DNA of 8,904 nt from Porphyromonadaceae bacterium UBA7048 (lineage in GTDB: Bacteria; Bacteroidota; Bacteroidia; Bacteroidales; Muribaculaceae): NCBI GenBank assembly GCA_002493945.1, contig DLAL01000019.1, forward strand, positions 1-8,904, read 5' to 3'. This document shows positions 1-6,305 of the stretch, one piece after another; position 1 is the stretch's first letter, and every line of letters starts with the position of its first letter. The position numbers were made by a program, and so were the translations under genes. The notes under the pieces were generated by a model, which made no database searches, was not told where the DNA came from, and saw only the letters and a list, made by a program, of their open reading frames with translations.

Positions 1-23
1 AGGTTTGAATCCTGTATCAGTCA
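1..23 (+). tRNA. 3' end of a probable tRNA, cut by the window edge
   Basis: The first bases fit the 3' part of a tRNA. There is a seven-base loop TTTGAAT (4-10) flanked by AGG and CCTGT, as in a T arm, then seven bases ATCAGTC (16-22) for the 3' acceptor strand and an A discriminator at 23. CCA does not appear to be encoded. The 5' acceptor strand would have to read GACTGAT, but it lies outside the window, so neither folding nor isotype can be tested. The loop has T where the nearly invariant C56 is expected. The intrinsic terminator a few bases later supports a stable RNA transcript ending here. Confidence 0.45.
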
Positions 24-28
24 CAAGG

Positions 29-59
29 AGAGCATCGGCGTGCGTCCGATGCTCTTTTT
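29..59 (+). terminator. Rho-independent terminator
   Basis: A perfect 10-bp stem, AGAGCATCGG (29-38) pairing with CCGATGCTCT (46-55), encloses a seven-base loop and runs into five Ts (55-59). This is a textbook intrinsic terminator on the + strand. It most likely ends the transcript of the partial tRNA and separates it from the operon starting at 148. Confidence 0.9.
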
Positions 60-147
60 GTCTTTTCTCCACTGCGCCACGCCACGGAGAGAACCTTACG
101 CACGCGCGATACGTTAGATTTCTATCGACATTCATCACTCCGTCAGA

Positions 148-804
148 ATGAAGCACATCCTCCTCATACTCGCCATTCTTCTGGCACAGCTTCCGGCAGC
201 CGCACGCAAGGAAAGCGATGCGGACAAGGTGGCCCGTGCGCGTGCCGAAGCGGAGCAGACCCAGTCCGTGCGCCGCGACCCCTACCGCGGATATTCCTGG
301 CGCGTGGACGAGGAGGGCGACACCGTCATGGTGGTGCACCTGCAGGAGCTGACAGTATTCCCCAAGATGACGTTCAAGAACAAGAAGGACGAGGAGTTCT
401 TCTGGCGCACCGTGCGCGACGTGAAGCTGACCCTGCCCTACGCCAAGCTCATAGCCGAAACGCTCGTCGAGACCTACGAGTACATCGAGACCTTCCCCAC
501 CCAGAAGGAGCGCGAGGAGTATCTGAAGCAGATGGAGAAGTCGCTGTTCGAGCAGTACAAGCCCGTGCTGAAGAAATTCTCGCGGCGTCAGGCGCGCGTG
601 CTCATCAAACTGATACAGCGCGAGACTCACCAGAGCAGCTACGACATCGTGAAGGCATTCTTAGGCTCGTTCCGCGCCACGTTCTGGCAGGGATTCGGCA
701 AACTGTTCGGCGTGAGTCTGAAGAGTTCGTACAACCCGAAGAAAAACAAGGACGACAGCACGCTCGACCGCATAGCGCGCTGCGTGGAACAAGGCACAAT
801 ATGA
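148..804 (+). CDS. DUF4294-family exported protein
   Basis: A 218-residue protein with an N-terminal signal peptide (hydrophobic LLILAILLAQLPAAA, cleavage probably near residue 20). The mature part matches my recollection of the Bacteroidetes family DUF4294: YRGYSWRVDEEGDTV near residues 46-60, an aromatic and charged FFWRTVRDVK segment near 83-92, and a basic helical part with KKFSRRQARVLIKLIQRE around 140-157. Its biochemical function is unknown, and the signal peptide places it outside the cytoplasm. In Bacteroidales this family commonly sits next to xerD, as here. The stop codon overlaps the xerD start by four bases (801-804), so translation is probably coupled. No Shine-Dalgarno sequence precedes the ATG, which is usual in Bacteroidetes. 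The family call is from memory of its sequence pattern. Confidence 0.8.
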   Translation: MKHILLILAILLAQLPAAARKESDADKVARARAEAEQTQSVRRDPYRGYSWRVDEEGDTVMVVHLQELTVFPKMTFKNKKDEEFFWRTVRDVKLTLPYAKLIAETLVETYEYIETFPTQKEREEYLKQMEKSLFEQYKPVLKKFSRRQARVLIKLIQRETHQSSYDIVKAFLGSFRATFWQGFGKLFGVSLKSSYNPKKNKDDSTLDRIARCVEQGTI

Positions 805-1739
805 TGACTGCGACCGCATCCCTGCCGGCATACGCGGCCACACGGCCGCACTACGAGGCCTTCATGATGCTCGAACGGGGACTGAGCGCAAACACGCGCA
901 CGGCCTATCTGGGCGACCTCGACAGGCTCTCGGCATGGCTGGCCGACACAGGCACCGACACCGTGGCGGCATCGACCGACGACCTCCGCGGCTATGTGCA
1001 GGCCCTCCACGACAGCGGAATAGCCCTGACCACGCAGGCACGGGCCGTAGCGGCCATACGCTCGTTCTTCAGATACCTCATCATTGAAGGCATCCTCAGA
1101 CATGACCCGGCCGAGCTGCTCGAAGCGCCGCACACCGGACGCCATCTTCCCGAAGTGCTGACCATCGACGAAATCAACGACATGATAGACGCCGTCGACA
1201 TCAACCATCCGCAGGGCCAGCGCAACCGCGCCATCATCGAGATGCTCTACGGCTCGGGGCTGCGCGTGAGCGAACTGTGCGGACTCCAGCTCAGGCGCGT
1301 ATTCTTCGACGAAGGGTATCTGTCGGTGACGGGCAAGGGCTCGAAGGAGCGCCTTGTGCCCATGAGCGAGGCCGCCATTGACGAGACGCGCGCCTACCTC
1401 GACCAGCGCCGGCGATGCGGCGACCCCGTCAAGCGCGGCGAGGAAGACTACGTGTTCCTCAACCGCCGGGGAGCGCATCTGACGCGCACGATGGTGTTCT
1501 ACATAGTCCGCGACCTGGCCGAGGCAGCCGGAATCCGCAAGGTCATATCGCCCCACACCCTCCGCCACTCCTTCGCCACACACCTGCTCGAAGGAGGCGC
1601 CAACCTCCGCGCCATCCAGGCCATGCTCGGACACGAGTCCATAGCCACCACAGAGATATACCTGCACCTCGACAATCTGAGGCTGCGGGAAGAGATACTA
1701 CTGCATCACCCACGTAATATGCGCCGCTCAAGCCCATGA
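801..1739 (+). CDS. xerD: Site-specific tyrosine recombinase XerD
   Basis: A 312-residue tyrosine recombinase, the usual length for XerC/XerD. The N-terminal SAM-like core-binding domain covers about residues 15-105 (YEAFMMLERGLSANTRTAY). The catalytic domain follows with every active-site residue present: R155 in GSGLRVSEL, K179 in GKGSKER, H252 and R255 in HTLRHSFATHLL, H278 in LGHES, and the nucleophile Y287 in TEIYLHL. With a XerC partner such enzymes resolve chromosome dimers at dif during division. The DUF4294 neighbour and intact catalytic set favour the housekeeping enzyme over a mobile-element integrase, although XerC and XerD are hard to separate by eye. Translation may start at ATG 801 or 804; 801 gives the four-base overlap with the upstream stop. 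The stop overlaps the protease start at 1736. Confidence 0.9.
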   Translation: MMTATASLPAYAATRPHYEAFMMLERGLSANTRTAYLGDLDRLSAWLADTGTDTVAASTDDLRGYVQALHDSGIALTTQARAVAAIRSFFRYLIIEGILRHDPAELLEAPHTGRHLPEVLTIDEINDMIDAVDINHPQGQRNRAIIEMLYGSGLRVSELCGLQLRRVFFDEGYLSVTGKGSKERLVPMSEAAIDETRAYLDQRRRCGDPVKRGEEDYVFLNRRGAHLTRTMVFYIVRDLAEAAGIRKVISPHTLRHSFATHLLEGGANLRAIQAMLGHESIATTEIYLHLDNLRLREEILLHHPRNMRRSSP

Positions 1740-3916
1740 AAACATTAGCCTCCCTCCTCCTCATGACGGCACTGACCGCCACGGGCATACTGCCCTGCTC
1801 CGCCGCCGGCCATCCGCTTTCGTCAAAATTCGACGGTCCGTCGCGACAGCACATCCTCTTCGGGCAAGAGCCCGGAGCCCGCTCGTCGGCCCTGCACTCG
1901 GGCTTCGTCTCATTCGGTCCCGGCTACGAAGCAGAGCTGCCCGAAGAACTCTACTCCGGCTTCCGCCGCATGAACGACGGCATAGCCATCGTCCGCGGCA
2001 CCCTCGCCCAGTTCGAGGCCATCGCGGCACTGCCGCAGGTGAGCGCCATACGGCTGTCGCGCCCCGGCACCGCGACCAACGACATATCCGCACGCGAGAC
2101 CGGCGCCGCCGCGGCGAACAGCGCCCCCGGCATCGACGGCGAGGTGTACACGGGCAAAGGCGTCATTGCCGGAATATTTGACAATGGATTCGACTTTCAG
2201 AATCCGTCATTCAGGCGCAGCGACGGCCACAGCCGCGTGCTGCGGTACTTCAGCACAGGCCCCGATGCCACCGAGTACAGCCAGCAGGCGGTCATCGACG
2301 CCCTGACCACCGACAACAGCGAGGAGATGCACGGCAGCCACGTGCTCGGCACCATGGCAGGATACTATCCCGGCGGACAGTACAACGGCATGGCCACCGG
2401 CGCCGACATCGTGGTAAGTTCCGGCGAACTCATTGACGACTACATCGCCGAAGGGGTGTCGAAAATCGCCGCATTCGCACGCGACGAGGGCAAGCCCTGC
2501 GTCATCAACCTGTCCATCTCCGACTTCCTCGGGCCGCGCGACGGCACCGACCTCTTCGCGCGAAGCCTTCAGGCAGCCACCTACGACAGCGGCGACGCCA
2601 TCCTGTGCATAGCGGCCGGCAACGACGGCGAGACAGGCCACTCGGTGACCGCCACCCTCACCGAAGAACAGACCGAGGCCTGCACGCTGATATACCACTG
2701 GGACCCGGAGAAGGTCTTCGAAGGAGGCATGGCCGTGTGGAGCGGCGACTCGCGCGACATCAGCATGTCGCTGGCGCTGTACGACACAAAGAAAACCGAA
2801 CCGCTGGTGACCTTCCCCGTCGAAGCAAATCCCGACGAAACATTCCTCATCAACAGCTACGACTACTCCGAGGAGATTCCCGAAGGACTCGAGGCACTGT
2901 CGCACGAGATATTCGACAAGGCTTTCACCAACTCCACACTCTCGGCCCACTACGACACCAACGCCTCGACCAACGGACGCCCGAGTTTCTACGTCTACTA
3001 CAGCCTGCACATCAACCCCGAGACGAACTCCGACATAGGCATAATGCCGGCCGTCATAATCAAGGGTGCGGCCGGCCAGCGCATCGACATCAACATGGCC
3101 GGAGAGAACTGTATCCTGCGCGGCTTCGCACGCGACGGATGGCACAACGGCAGTCAGAACATGTCCATATCCTCGATGGCCTGCACAGTCGGCGCAGTGT
3201 CGGCCGGAGCGTACGTCACACGGCCGGCTTTCGACAACATCGACGGCAAAACCATCTCGACAGGTGACTTCGAGGAGGGCCAGTACGCCCCCTGGTCGTC
3301 GCTCGGCACGACGGTCGACGGACGTCAGCTGCCCGTGACGGCGGCCCCCGGATGCATGATTATCTCGGTGGCGTCGACGCCCTACGTGGAGTCGCACCCC
3401 AACTATGAGCACGTGACGGGCAGCAAGGCCGGAACGGACCGCACCGACTACTGGGCGCTCGAATACGGCACGTCGATGGCTACACCGGCCGTGGCCGGAG
3501 GCATAGCCCTGTGGCTCGAGGCCGACCCGTCGCTGACGGCCGACGACGTGCACGACATAATATACGCCACAGCACGTAAGGACCGCTTCACCGCCACGCG
3601 CCCCCTGCGCTTCGGCGCCGGGAAATTCGACGCCGAGGCAGGACTCCGAGAGGTGCTCAGGCGCAAGGCATCGCTCATAGGGCCGAGCGCCGTCGTGCCC
3701 GGCGACATGACCGTGCGCCGGCAGGGTGATATGCTGACAGTCACCATACCGGGCCTCGACACATTCCGGGCCGAGCTGACCGACATGCAGGGCCGCACCG
3801 TAGCATGCGCCGCAGCGGACGCCGACGGCACAGCCACGCTCCGCACGGGCGCCGTCAGCAGAGGCGTCTACGTGGTGAGCGCCGCCGGACGGTCGAGGAA
3901 AATCATCGTCGAATAA
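1736..3916 (+). CDS. Secreted subtilisin-like (S8) serine protease with type IX sorting tail
   Basis: A 726-residue protein with a signal peptide (about 1-24, ending CSAAG). Residues about 82-109 (AIVRGTLAQFEAIAALPQV) resemble a short inhibitor-I9-type prodomain. The S8 catalytic residues are D149 (GIFDNGFDF), H199 (EMHGSHV) and S580 (YGTSMATPAVAGG), with oxyanion N296 (CIAAGNDG). About 280 residues separate N296 and S580, far more than in plain subtilisins, so a beta-rich domain is probably inserted in the catalytic fold. The last ~69 residues (658-726) look like a Por-type C-terminal domain: LTDMQGRTV, then GVYVVSAAGRSRKIIV at the very end. This predicts export by Sec and then the type IX system to the cell surface or medium. 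It is ATGA-coupled to xerD. The substrate is unknown; the family suggests a surface or extracellular endopeptidase. Confidence 0.9.
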   Translation: MKTLASLLLMTALTATGILPCSAAGHPLSSKFDGPSRQHILFGQEPGARSSALHSGFVSFGPGYEAELPEELYSGFRRMNDGIAIVRGTLAQFEAIAALPQVSAIRLSRPGTATNDISARETGAAAANSAPGIDGEVYTGKGVIAGIFDNGFDFQNPSFRRSDGHSRVLRYFSTGPDATEYSQQAVIDALTTDNSEEMHGSHVLGTMAGYYPGGQYNGMATGADIVVSSGELIDDYIAEGVSKIAAFARDEGKPCVINLSISDFLGPRDGTDLFARSLQAATYDSGDAILCIAAGNDGETGHSVTATLTEEQTEACTLIYHWDPEKVFEGGMAVWSGDSRDISMSLALYDTKKTEPLVTFPVEANPDETFLINSYDYSEEIPEGLEALSHEIFDKAFTNSTLSAHYDTNASTNGRPSFYVYYSLHINPETNSDIGIMPAVIIKGAAGQRIDINMAGENCILRGFARDGWHNGSQNMSISSMACTVGAVSAGAYVTRPAFDNIDGKTISTGDFEEGQYAPWSSLGTTVDGRQLPVTAAPGCMIISVASTPYVESHPNYEHVTGSKAGTDRTDYWALEYGTSMATPAVAGGIALWLEADPSLTADDVHDIIYATARKDRFTATRPLRFGAGKFDAEAGLREVLRRKASLIGPSAVVPGDMTVRRQGDMLTVTIPGLDTFRAELTDMQGRTVACAAADADGTATLRTGAVSRGVYVVSAAGRSRKIIVE

Positions 3917-3918
3917 AG

Positions 3919-3963
3919 ATTTTTCGGAAAAGCGTGTAACAAACGGGCAGGTCGCGAGTCTAC
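3919..3963 (+). promoter_or_regulatory. Predicted ECF-sigma promoter for the first sigma operon
   Basis: GTAAC at 3936-3940 and GTCTA at 3958-3962, 17 bases apart, fit the AAC-type -35 and GTC-type -10 boxes typical of ECF sigma promoters. A T-rich element ATTTTTCG (3919-3926) lies nine bases upstream of the -35 box. The same layout precedes the second sigma operon. It lies directly before an ECF gene, so autoregulation is likely. The predicted start of transcription, about seven bases after the -10 box, falls within a few bases of the ATG at 3972. Confidence 0.6.
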
Positions 3964-3971
3964 TGAGTGTA

Positions 3972-4475
3972 ATGACCACACAAGAGTTCGAAATACTTGC
4001 CTGCTCCCTGCGTCCCCGGCTGCTCAAAGTAGCCGGACAGATAAGCGGCTCGTCAGACGAAGCACAGGACATAGTCCAGGATACGATGCTGCGCCTGTGG
4101 TCGATGCGCGACGACCTCGGCGAGTACCGCTCGGTGGAGGCGCTGGCAGTGCTGATAGCCAAGCGGCTGGCACTGACGGCAGTGCGCGACTCGCACCACA
4201 CCGACCGCTGCTGCCTGTCCGAGGCCGACGCCGCCGGTGAGGAGCAGCCCGACGACGCCCTCATCAGCCGTCAGCGCACACAGTACATCGACTCGGTGAT
4301 GGCGTCGCTGCCCGACACCCAGCAGATACTCCTGCGGCTGAGGCACATCGAAGGCTATGACAACGCCACGATAGCACGGCTGCTCAACACATCCGAGGGA
4401 GCCGTGCGCACGGCACTGTCGAGGGCGCGCCGGCGTGTGGCCCAAGTCTTCAACATCAACATCCTCTACAAATGA
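3972..4475 (+). CDS. ECF-type RNA polymerase sigma factor
   Basis: A 167-residue sigma-70 family protein of the compact ECF class, containing only regions 2 and 4. Region 2 spans about residues 10-80, with the core-binding helix DEAQDIVQDTMLRLW at 29-43. Region 4 spans about 108-160: YIDSVMASLPDTQQILLRL, then the helix-turn-helix YDNATIARLLNTSEGAVRTALSRARRRV that reads the -35 box. There is no region 1.1 or 3. It should direct RNA polymerase to a small set of promoters, probably including its own. The start at 3972 is supported because region 2 begins soon after it and the next in-frame Met is inside region 2. The stop overlaps the ATG of the next gene (4472-4475), the usual arrangement for a sigma/anti-sigma pair. 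Confidence 0.92.
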   Translation: MTTQEFEILACSLRPRLLKVAGQISGSSDEAQDIVQDTMLRLWSMRDDLGEYRSVEALAVLIAKRLALTAVRDSHHTDRCCLSEADAAGEEQPDDALISRQRTQYIDSVMASLPDTQQILLRLRHIEGYDNATIARLLNTSEGAVRTALSRARRRVAQVFNINILYK

Positions 4476-5026
4476 CACAAATGACCGAATCCGAAGTAAA
4501 AATACTGATAGAAAAATTCCTCGACGGCTCCACCACCCCTGCCGAGGAACGGTCGGTCTACGGATGGTTCGCGCACAACGCCGACGCCGGAGACCTGGAG
4601 GAATACCGTCAGATGTTCAGCTGGTACGCGGCCCTGGAGGCATCGGCCCCTGCCGCCGGGAAGGAACAGCGCCGGCGACGCCGCAGCATATGGCTGGCAG
4701 CGGCAAGCATAGCTGCAGCCGTGGCACTCATGGCAGGCATCATCGTGCCCTTCGCCGTCAGCCCGGCCACGGACTACGACTCCGAGCTCTACGCCTCGCT
4801 GCAGGGCAGCTACATATCGCGCGGAGGCAAGACCGTGACCGACATAAGCCTCATTTACGACGACCTCATACGCGCCGAGCAGTTCGCCGACAGCCTGCAG
4901 GCGGCGCTCGCCGGCCGCGACATCGACGCCGAGCTCCAGGAGCAGATACTCGCAAGCGTCACACGCGACATATCTGACCCCACCGTGGCAGAATCAGTCC
5001 GCCGCGACATCCTCGAAAGTTTCTAA
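4472..5026 (+). CDS. Probable anti-sigma factor, single-pass membrane protein
   Basis: A 184-residue protein with a cytoplasmic N-terminal domain (1-70), an Arg-rich stretch (QRRRRRS, 66-72), one transmembrane helix (about 73-95) and a ~90-residue periplasmic tail. The positive-inside rule puts the N-terminus in the cytoplasm. The start, EKFLDGSTTPAEERSVYGWF (14-33), resembles the N-terminal helix pattern of FecR-type and other Bacteroidetes anti-sigma proteins. There is no HxxxCxxC motif, so it is not a zinc (ZAS) anti-sigma factor. Its position right after an ECF gene with a four-base overlap is the main evidence that it sequesters that sigma factor and senses an envelope signal. An alternative start is ATG 4481 (Met4). 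The function is inferred, not recognised by a strong family match. Confidence 0.7.
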   Translation: MTQMTESEVKILIEKFLDGSTTPAEERSVYGWFAHNADAGDLEEYRQMFSWYAALEASAPAAGKEQRRRRRSIWLAAASIAAAVALMAGIIVPFAVSPATDYDSELYASLQGSYISRGGKTVTDISLIYDDLIRAEQFADSLQAALAGRDIDAELQEQILASVTRDISDPTVAESVRRDILESF

Positions 5027-5050
5027 CACCATTATACTCCATATACACGC

Positions 5051-5758
5051 ATGAAGAATATCATCATACTGCTTATCCTCTCGGCCTGCAGCATCGTCGC
5101 CGCGGCACAGGACCGCATAAACCGCGTCATCAAGTCCATAGAGCACAACCAGGACGTCGAGATGACCTACACCGAGCGCCGCACGCCCAAGAATCACAAG
5201 GTATGCCGCATCACCAAAGTGCTGAATTTCTACTCTCCGAAGTACTACGAAAAACTCGTGAAGGCCTTCGAGGACGAACGCGAGAACACCGTCTCGGCCA
5301 TGCGCACCAAGGACAGCTTCATCTACCACTTCGAGGACAACCGGACCGAGTCGAAGTACACCCTCCAGTCCACCCCCGGCCGCAAAGGTTCGTCGACCAC
5401 CTACACCTTCGTCATGACCTGGCGCAACAAGTCGCTCGACAAGAACGGCGACACCAGCGGATTCATCGACCGCTACGGAGTGATGCACCCCGACGGAGAG
5501 CAGTCGCTCACATCGCTCGACGGGCTGCAGTCTCTCGAGTCGCTCCGGTCGCTCGAATCGCTCAGGTCCCTGGAGTCGCTTGAAGAGCTGAAGGAACTGC
5601 GCCGCTGGGGCGACGAGGTCAGACGTGTGTGCCGCCATCAGACCGACGCGCGCTCGGCACGGTCGGCACGTCGCGACGACCGCACCCGCTGCCGCACCAT
5701 CACCACCACCGACGACGAGGGCAACACCACCACCTTCCGCTACTACGGAGCAATCTGA
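5051..5758 (+). CDS. Exported DUF5024-like protein with leucine-triplet repeat
   Basis: A 235-residue protein with a signal peptide ending SIVAAAQ (cleavage near residue 19-20). LSAC at 10-13 also fits a lipobox, but the sequence before it would be unusually short. Residues about 21-125 have the pattern I associate with the Bacteroidetes family DUF5024: a short N-terminal helix, TERRTPKNHKVCRITKVLNF, then FIYHF and TYTFVMTWRNK strands. Residues 152-183 hold SLTSLDGLQSLESLRS and onward, with leucine at every third position from L153 to L183. A basic, low-complexity stretch (DARSARSARRDDRTR) and a polar end (TITTTDDEGNTTTF) follow. It starts 24 bases after the anti-sigma gene and is probably in the same operon, perhaps as the periplasmic effector or signal protein of the circuit. 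Function unknown. Confidence 0.75.
   Translation: MKNIIILLILSACSIVAAAQDRINRVIKSIEHNQDVEMTYTERRTPKNHKVCRITKVLNFYSPKYYEKLVKAFEDERENTVSAMRTKDSFIYHFEDNRTESKYTLQSTPGRKGSSTTYTFVMTWRNKSLDKNGDTSGFIDRYGVMHPDGEQSLTSLDGLQSLESLRSLESLRSLESLEELKELRRWGDEVRRVCRHQTDARSARSARRDDRTRCRTITTTDDEGNTTTFRYYGAI
5504..5580 (+). repeat. Nine-base coding repeat encoding S-L-x units
   Basis: An in-frame run of TCGCTC-NNN-like units encodes Ser-Leu-x triplets (S-L-T, S-L-D, G-L-Q, S-L-E, S-L-R, S-L-E, S-L-R, S-L-E, S-L). An 18-base unit encoding SLESLR recurs imperfectly; codons vary (TCG/TCT/TCC, CTC/CTG/CTT), so copies have diverged at DNA level while the protein pattern was kept. It lies inside the DUF5024-like gene. 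Confidence 0.8.
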
Positions 5759-5762
5759 AAAA

Positions 5763-5811
5763 ATTTTTCGCACGGCGATGTCACCTTTGGCCGCGGGGTT
5801 GCGTCTTATAG
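5763..5811 (+). promoter_or_regulatory. Predicted ECF-sigma promoter for the second sigma operon
   Basis: GTCAC (5780-5784) and GTCTTATAG (5803-5811), with an 18-base spacer, form an ECF-like -35/-10 pair. ATTTTTCG (5763-5770) sits exactly nine bases before the -35 box, as in the promoter at 3919, and a run of six As (5758-5763) lies immediately upstream. It is in the only sizeable gap before the 5868-7182 gene group, which contains an ECF sigma gene, so it is probably the autoregulated promoter of that group. Confidence 0.6.
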
Positions 5812-5825
5812 TCGAGATATCTCGA
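5812..5825 (+). promoter_or_regulatory. Perfect 14-bp palindrome at the predicted transcript start
   Basis: TCGAGATATCTCGA is its own reverse complement. It starts directly after the predicted -10 box, so it covers the likely transcription start and the first bases of the leader. It could be an operator for a dimeric repressor. As RNA it has little room for a loop, so a DNA-binding role is more likely than a hairpin. No regulator is identified. Confidence 0.35.
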
Positions 5826-5848
5826 AAGACATAGATTTATAAACCCCG

Positions 5849-5859
5849 TTTTTAACCGA
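5849..5859 (+). promoter_or_regulatory. TTTTTAACCGA element before the DUF6249-like gene
   Basis: The 11-mer TTTTTAACCGA lies 8 bases upstream of the ATG at 5868. The identical 11-mer occurs at 6768-6778, also exactly 8 bases upstream of an ATG (6787). It may be a translation-initiation or RNA-regulatory element shared by the two membrane-protein genes of this operon. Its role is unknown. Confidence 0.35.
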
Positions 5860-5867
5860 TATACATC

Positions 5868-6296
5868 ATGGAAGAAATCTTAGCATTGCTGATACCCATC
5901 GCCATCTGCGTAGTGCTCCCCGTACTTATCGTGTGGATATTCTACCGCCACGCCACCAACAAGGACAACAAGAACGCCGAAATCATCATCAAGGCCATCG
6001 AGAACAATTCGTCCATCGACGCCGACAGCCTCGTCGAAGCCCTCGGCAAGAAGCAGAAGACGCCCCGCGAAGTCCTTCAGCTGCGTCTGCTCAGGGGCTG
6101 CATATTCACCTTCATCGGCATCGCTGCCTGCATCTATTCAGCCATCGCCGCCAACACCGCAGCCTACTTCGACATCAACGATCAGCCGTCGTTCATAGTG
6201 GCCGGACTCGGTCTCGCCATAGGCATAGCCTATCTGGTGGTGTACTTCATCACCCGGAAAAACATTGCTGACAACGACGACAAGTGCGCGAAATAA
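5868..6296 (+). CDS. DUF6249-like three-helix membrane protein
   Basis: A 142-residue inner-membrane protein. Predicted transmembrane helices are at about 4-26 (LLIPIAICVVLPVLIVWIF), 76-97 (GCIFTFIGIAACIYSAIAA) and 107-129 (PSFIVAGLGLAIGIAYLVVY). A polar ~45-residue loop (28-72: NKDNKNAEIIIKAIENNSS and onward) separates the first two. The pattern of one N-terminal helix, a loop ending in a basic RLLRGCIF stretch and a two-helix end resembles the Bacteroidetes family DUF6249, which I recall near ECF sigma genes; the family call is tentative. It is the first gene after the predicted promoter and ends six bases before the sigma gene. It is likely part of the membrane sensing arm of this circuit. 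No catalytic motif is visible. Confidence 0.75.
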   Translation: MEEILALLIPIAICVVLPVLIVWIFYRHATNKDNKNAEIIIKAIENNSSIDADSLVEALGKKQKTPREVLQLRLLRGCIFTFIGIAACIYSAIAANTAAYFDINDQPSFIVAGLGLAIGIAYLVVYFITRKNIADNDDKCAK

Positions 6297-6305
6297 TCCC
6301 GGGTG

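Noticed and set aside
115..122. TAGATTTC as a promoter -7 box for the DUF4294 operon
   Set aside because: It has a mismatch to TAnnTTTG and no TTTG at the proper upstream distance, so I cannot place the promoter.
639..1667. Minus-strand open frame (342 codons) opposite xerD
   Set aside because: It is a shadow of xerD and the end of DUF4294. No motif is recognised, and the + strand genes have complete catalytic or family patterns.
801..1739. XerD-like recombinase as the integrase of a mobile element
   Set aside because: It matches its neighbours in composition, is tightly coupled to DUF4294 and has no flanking attachment repeats; a housekeeping Xer enzyme is the simpler reading.
3920..3931. 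TTTTTCGGAAAA after the protease stop as a terminator hairpin
   Set aside because: There is no room for a loop and no GC stem; it is better read as the T-rich part of the ECF promoter.
2207..4264. Long minus-strand open frame (685 codons) across the protease and sigma genes
   Set aside because: It lies antisense to two well-supported genes in GC-rich DNA, where stops are rare, and its translation is low-complexity Val/Gly/Arg-rich with no recognisable domain.
5504..5580. SLESLR units as a leucine-rich-repeat domain or a CRISPR-like array
   Set aside because: The units are three to six residues, not 20-24, and there are no spacers. It is an in-frame coding repeat.
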